Below are positions 60,361-64,000 of a stretch of 64,000 nucleotides of DNA, one piece after another. Under the pieces are notes generated by a model. That model was not told the DNA's origin. It did no database searches and saw only the letters and a program-made list of their open reading frames with translations. Made by a program: the position numbers and the translations under genes. The stretch comes from CAXXHQ01 sp963665265. GTDB lineage: Bacteria; Planctomycetota; Planctomycetia; Pirellulales; Thermoguttaceae. The stretch covers positions 62,001 through 126,000 of the forward strand of contig CAXXHQ010000001.1 in the NCBI GenBank assembly GCA_963665265.2, given 5' to 3'. The stretch's first letter is position 1; each line of letters begins with the position of its first letter.

Positions 60361-62052
60361 ATGAGCGACGTTCCCAACGTTCCGGCAAGCGACTTTATCC
60401 GCGAAATCATTAACAAGGACTTTGAATCGAATCGTTTCGGCGGTCGAGTTCATACTCGTTTTCCCCCGGAGCCGAACGGCTACTTGCACATCGGCCACGC
60501 CAAGTCGATCTGCTTGAACTTCGGCATCGCCAAAGACTACGGCGGAAAATGCAACCTCCGCTTCGACGACACGAATCCGTGCAAAGAGGACGTCGAGTAC
60601 GTCGATTCGATCATGGAGGACGTCCGCTGGCTCGGCTTCGATTGGGAAGACCGCTTGTTCTACGCCTCGGATTACTTTCCGCAACTCTTCGCCTGGGCGG
60701 TTCAAATGATCAAGGACGGCAACGCCTACGTCTGCGACTTGAACGCCGAGCAAACTCGCGAATACCGAGGCACCTTGACCTCGCCCGGAAAAAACAGTCC
60801 GTATCGCGATCGTCCGGTCGCCGAGAACCTGGATTTATTCGAACGGATGAAGGCGGGCGAATTTCCCGACGGCTCGCGCACGCTTCGCGCGAAGATCGAC
60901 ATGGCCTCGCCGAATTTGAACATGCGCGATCCGGTCATGTACCGCATCCTGCACGCCACGCATCACCGAACCGGCGACGAATGGTGCATCTATCCGATGT
61001 ACGACTTCACCCACGGCGAGTCGGATTCGATCGAAGGGATCACCCATTCAATCTGCACGCTCGAATTCGAGAACCATCGTCCGTTGTACGATTGGTACGT
61101 GAAGACGCTGGGCATTTACGCCCCGCAACAAATCGAGTTCGCCCGCTTGAATTTAACCTACACGGTCATGAGCAAGCGCCGCCTGCTGAACTTGGTTAAA
61201 GAGAACCTCGTCGCCGGCTGGGACGATCCGCGGATGCCGACCATCTCCGGCCTTCGCCGCCGCGGATACACCCCTGAGGCGATCCGCAATTTCTGCAAAA
61301 AGATCGGCGTGGCCAAGTTCGACGGAACGGTCGAAATCGGACTGCTCGAACATTGCCTCCGCGACGATTTAAACAAGCGATCGCCGCGCGTGATGGCCGT
61401 GATGAATCCGCTGAAACTGGTCATCGACAACTATCCGACCGAGCAAATCGAATTGCTCGACGCGGTCAACAATCCCGAGGACGAAGGAGCCGGAACTCGA
61501 CAAGTTCCGTTCTCGAAGGTTCTCTACATCGAGCAAGACGATTTCCGCGAAGATCCGCCGAAAAAGTATTTCCGCTTGGCTCCCGGTCAAGAAGTGCGAC
61601 TTCGCTGGGCCTACGTCGTTCGCTGCGTGAGCGTGGTCAAGGACCCGAAGACCGGCGAGATCACGGAAGTGCATTGCGAATACGACCCCGAAACCCGCGG
61701 CGGAAACACGCCCGACGGTCGAAAAATCAAAGGCACCATCCATTGGGTCTCCGCCGAACACGCCGTCGAGGCCGAAGCGCGACTCTACGATTACTTGTTC
61801 GCCAAACCGAATCCCGACGACGTCGAGGAAGGTAAAGACTATCTCTCGAATTTGAATCCGAATTCGTTGGAGGTCCGCAATTGCTTCGTCGAGCCGAGCC
61901 TGAAATCGGCCTCGCCGGGCGATCAGTTCCAATTCGAACGGGTCGGCTATTTCTGCGTCGATTCCAAAGATTCGTCGCCCGATCATATGGTGTTTAACCG
62001 CACAATTACGCTTAAAGACGCCTGGGCGAAAATCGAAAAGAAGCTAGATTAA
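60361..62052 (+). CDS. glnS: Glutaminyl-tRNA synthetase
   Basis: Charges tRNA-Gln directly. The 563 residues have EPNGYLHIGHAKS (HIGH, near residue 40) and VMSKRRLL (KMSKS, near 268), with the two beta-barrel anticodon-binding domains after residue 340. I start at MSDVPNVPASD; an in-frame TTG five codons earlier is possible. GlnRS is absent from many bacteria, which use GatCAB instead. It follows gltX after 66 bases on the same strand. Confidence 0.96.
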   Translation: MSDVPNVPASDFIREIINKDFESNRFGGRVHTRFPPEPNGYLHIGHAKSICLNFGIAKDYGGKCNLRFDDTNPCKEDVEYVDSIMEDVRWLGFDWEDRLFYASDYFPQLFAWAVQMIKDGNAYVCDLNAEQTREYRGTLTSPGKNSPYRDRPVAENLDLFERMKAGEFPDGSRTLRAKIDMASPNLNMRDPVMYRILHATHHRTGDEWCIYPMYDFTHGESDSIEGITHSICTLEFENHRPLYDWYVKTLGIYAPQQIEFARLNLTYTVMSKRRLLNLVKENLVAGWDDPRMPTISGLRRRGYTPEAIRNFCKKIGVAKFDGTVEIGLLEHCLRDDLNKRSPRVMAVMNPLKLVIDNYPTEQIELLDAVNNPEDEGAGTRQVPFSKVLYIEQDDFREDPPKKYFRLAPGQEVRLRWAYVVRCVSVVKDPKTGEITEVHCEYDPETRGGNTPDGRKIKGTIHWVSAEHAVEAEARLYDYLFAKPNPDDVEEGKDYLSNLNPNSLEVRNCFVEPSLKSASPGDQFQFERVGYFCVDSKDSSPDHMVFNRTITLKDAWAKIEKKLD

Positions 62053-62111
62053 TATCGTTCGTCTCCCCAAGGTTTGAAAATTCACCCCGCATAGTTCATA
62101 CGAGGTTTTTT

Positions 62112-63014
62112 ATGTCGTTGGTCGTCGTCGGCTCCATCGCATTCGATAGCGTGATCACTCCCACGCAAGTTCGTGAGCATATCCTAGGCGGTTCCTCCGT
62201 CTATTTTTCGTACGCGGCAAGTTTTTTCTCGAAAGTTCAGCTTGCGGGCGTCGTCGGCGAAGATTGGGCCAAAGAAGATACCGCCATGCTGCAAGAACGC
62301 GGAATCGACACCGAAGGAATCCAGATCGTTCCCGGCGGAAAGACGTTCTTTTGGCGCGGCAAATATCTGGAGAACATGAACGATCGCGAAACGCTCGACC
62401 TGCAAGTAAACGTTCTCGGCGATTACGAGCCGAACCTGCCCGAGTCGTACCGACGCTGTAAATACTTATTCCTAGCGAACGGCTCGCCCAAGCTGCAACT
62501 CGAAGTGCTGGCGCAGTGCCCAGGCGCCGGTCTGGTGGTGGCCGACTCGATGGACCATTACATCCGCACCGAACCGGACGACCTCCGCGCTCTCCTAAAG
62601 AAAGTGAACGGCGTGGTGTTCAACGACAGCGAGGCTAAATTGCTCACCGGCGAAAGCAATCTCGTAAAAGCCGGCGAAGCGATCCTGGCCATGGGCCCGA
62701 AATTCGTCGTCGTGAAAAAAGGCGAACATGGCGCCATGTTCTTTAGCCAGCACGAAACTTACGTCCTCCCCGCCTTCCCCACTTCAAAGGTCGTCGATCC
62801 GACCGGAGCGGGCGACAGCTTCGCCGGCGGGATGATGGGCTACCTTGCCGAACAAGGAAAATTCGACCCGCAAACTCTTAAGAAAGCCTTGGCCTACGGC
62901 ACGATCGTGGCCAGCTTCACCGTCGAGGACTTTAGCCTCGACAGCCTGCGCCGAACTTCTCGCGAAGACCTGGACAATCGATTGGAAGAATATCGTCGAA
63001 TGCTCGACTTCTAA
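62112..63014 (+). CDS. PfkB-family carbohydrate kinase
   Basis: A 300-residue ribokinase-like sugar kinase. The N-terminal substrate motif GSIAFDSV and GGSSVYFSYAA are followed by the PfkB signature DPTGAGDSFAGG, with the catalytic Asp in GAGDSF. The lid region is short. The sugar cannot be deduced; adenosine-kinase-like and fructokinase-like members share these motifs. It starts 59 bases after glnS and 43 bases before thpR, all on one strand. Confidence 0.93.
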   Translation: MSLVVVGSIAFDSVITPTQVREHILGGSSVYFSYAASFFSKVQLAGVVGEDWAKEDTAMLQERGIDTEGIQIVPGGKTFFWRGKYLENMNDRETLDLQVNVLGDYEPNLPESYRRCKYLFLANGSPKLQLEVLAQCPGAGLVVADSMDHYIRTEPDDLRALLKKVNGVVFNDSEAKLLTGESNLVKAGEAILAMGPKFVVVKKGEHGAMFFSQHETYVLPAFPTSKVVDPTGAGDSFAGGMMGYLAEQGKFDPQTLKKALAYGTIVASFTVEDFSLDSLRRTSREDLDNRLEEYRRMLDF

Positions 63015-63057
63015 TTCTTCGACGTTTCACGGAAAACGAAAAGAATATCCGCCGCTC

Positions 63058-63639
63058 ATGTCCCAAACCATGATTCGAACTTTCGTCGCGATCGAAGTAA
63101 GCGACGAGATTCGCCGAAAGGCGGTCGAAACGATCCGCGAATTGAGCGAGGCGAAAATCGACGTAAAATGGGTCGTCGCCGAGAATATGCACCTTACCCT
63201 GCAATTTCTCGGCGACGTGCCGGAAAAGGAGCTCGCCGCGGTCTGCCGCTCCGTAGGCGACGCCGCCGCGAAACTCGACTCTTTCCCGTTGGAAATTTTC
63301 GGCGCGGGCGCGTTTCCTAATCTGAATAAAGCGAAAACCCTCTGGCTCGGCGCCCGGGCGGGAAGCGATTCGCTCGAAGCGCTGCACGATCAAGTCGCCT
63401 TGGCGCTTTCCGATCTAGGCTACGAAGACGATCAGCGCGACTTCAACGCGCATCTGACGATCGGTCGGGTTCGAGACGGCCGCTATCTCGGCGACTTGCC
63501 TCGACTGATGCGCGAACGATCGGAAACCCTTTACGGCAGTTGCGAAATCGAGGCCGTTACCGTTTTCGCCAGCCGATTGGATCGTTCGGGACCGCATTAC
63601 GACGTCCTATCCCGGGCGAAACTACGCCCGCATTCCTAA
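63058..63639 (+). CDS. thpR: RNA 2',3'-cyclic phosphodiesterase
   Basis: A 193-residue 2H phosphoesterase (LigT/ThpR type) that opens 2',3'-cyclic phosphates on RNA. Both catalytic HxTx motifs are present (HLTL near residue 43 and HLTI near 131), as are RTFVAIEVSDE at the start and the closing SGPHYDVL. I start at MSQTMIRTF; a second Met four codons later is possible, while the long upstream frame overlaps the kinase gene and is not natural. Confidence 0.93.
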   Translation: MSQTMIRTFVAIEVSDEIRRKAVETIRELSEAKIDVKWVVAENMHLTLQFLGDVPEKELAAVCRSVGDAAAKLDSFPLEIFGAGAFPNLNKAKTLWLGARAGSDSLEALHDQVALALSDLGYEDDQRDFNAHLTIGRVRDGRYLGDLPRLMRERSETLYGSCEIEAVTVFASRLDRSGPHYDVLSRAKLRPHS

Positions 63640-63860
63640 TCCCCCTCCCTTCCGCTGGTTTCTCCTCGAAGTTAAAACCGCATTTATTTAAGTTCGTTCG
63701 CCCCATCAAAGCCAATCTGTTAGAATGACGGCGTTCGACGGTTCATCATTCCTTTTCCGCATATGCGTCCGTCTGAATCGCAAAATTCGCAATTAAGCGT
63801 TCTTCGTGACAAATTAGAGAGAGCGTTAGCGAAAAGCATTCGTTTAAAAAGGGGAACTTC

Positions 63861-64000
63861 ATGCTAGGGAGCGGATTTTGGAGGGGTTTTCTATTTATTT
63901 TTCTTGCGACTGCCGTCGCGCCGTCGTTTGCCCAAAACGTGATAGACGCTCCGCCCGACGCAGCAACAAAATCGGAGTCGCAAAAATCATCGGAGGCTTT
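63861..64000 (+). CDS. Start of an exported protein, cut by the window edge
   Basis: ATG at 63861 is preceded by AAAAAGGGGA. The first 24 residues form a signal peptide (GFWRGFLFIFLATAVAPSFA), followed by a polar Pro/Ala/Ser/Lys-rich start of the mature protein. Only 46 codons are available and no family can be assigned. Direction is away from thpR, with 221 bases between. Confidence 0.7.
   Translation, partial: MLGSGFWRGFLFIFLATAVAPSFAQNVIDAPPDAATKSESQKSSEA

Noticed and set aside
59344..60753. 469-codon minus-strand frame
   Set aside because: Antisense to gltX and the start of glnS, both of which have full sets of catalytic motifs.

Overview
The window reads as a chromosomal segment of a member of the Planctomycetota (Pirellulales-like; inference). 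The evidence is two PEP-CTERM proteins built from autotransporter-type beta repeats, a YfbK-like VWA protein paired with an ECF sigma factor, large secreted TPR proteins, low-complexity Tyr/Trp/Pro-rich secreted proteins, and short proteins I know only as planctomycete-like hypotheticals. An oxygen-sensitive glycyl-radical enzyme next to a Mn-type superoxide dismutase suggests an anaerobic or oxygen-tolerant life. I found 45 genes I would defend, and no rRNA, tRNA, CRISPR array or prophage.

Layout. 0.2-2 kb: pdxJ-dapA. 2.3-11 kb: a minus-strand run of a basic/acidic low-complexity protein, mfd, a SurA-like periplasmic peptidyl-prolyl isomerase and a GT39-like membrane glycosyltransferase. 11.6-14.4 kb: a 931-residue secreted protein with CARDB-like and IPT/TIG-like ends. 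14.5-16.8 kb: argC-argJ. 17.1-20.7 kb: a promoter followed by a radical-SAM activase and a trans-4-hydroxy-L-proline dehydratase (HypE/HypD). 20.9-22.8 kb: an atypical patch with two hypothetical genes and a REP-associated transposase (RAYT) bracketed by its own palindromes. 23-25.5 kb: a secreted Tyr-rich CxxC protein and malate dehydrogenase. 25.8-32.9 kb: an ECF sigma factor, a membrane VWA protein (probable anti-sigma or signal receiver) and two exported TPR proteins. 33-39.3 kb: xerD, a YhaM-like nuclease, ybjQ, then the minus-strand housekeeping run rpmE-prfA-prmC-murA. 39.7-46.3 kb: hypothetical genes, repeat-rich spacers, an ABC-2 type permease and a repeat-rich lipoprotein. 46.8-58.4 kb: two PEP-CTERM paralogues, Mn-SOD, an outer-membrane beta-barrel protein, flagellin, an HD/PAS/GGDEF regulator and an FAH-family hydrolase. 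58.7-64 kb: gltX, glnS, a PfkB sugar kinase, thpR and the start of an exported protein.

The strongest non-genic signal is a set of dispersed hairpins filling the intergenic gaps. Family A brackets the RAYT gene. Family B hairpins have different stems, some with compensated base changes, but are always followed by CTAC, so the other strand reads GTAG-hairpin, the foot signature of REP elements. Family C hairpins carry the tail GCGGCTAAAC and often sit directly against family B. The second non-genic signal is a 30-base element with fixed spacing upstream of both PEP-CTERM genes. The best candidate for a little-described protein system is the sigma factor/VWA pair, whose VWA protein has four N-terminal repeats with an exact 27-residue period before its single membrane segment.

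All gene calls rest on reading the translated sequence; no database search was possible.
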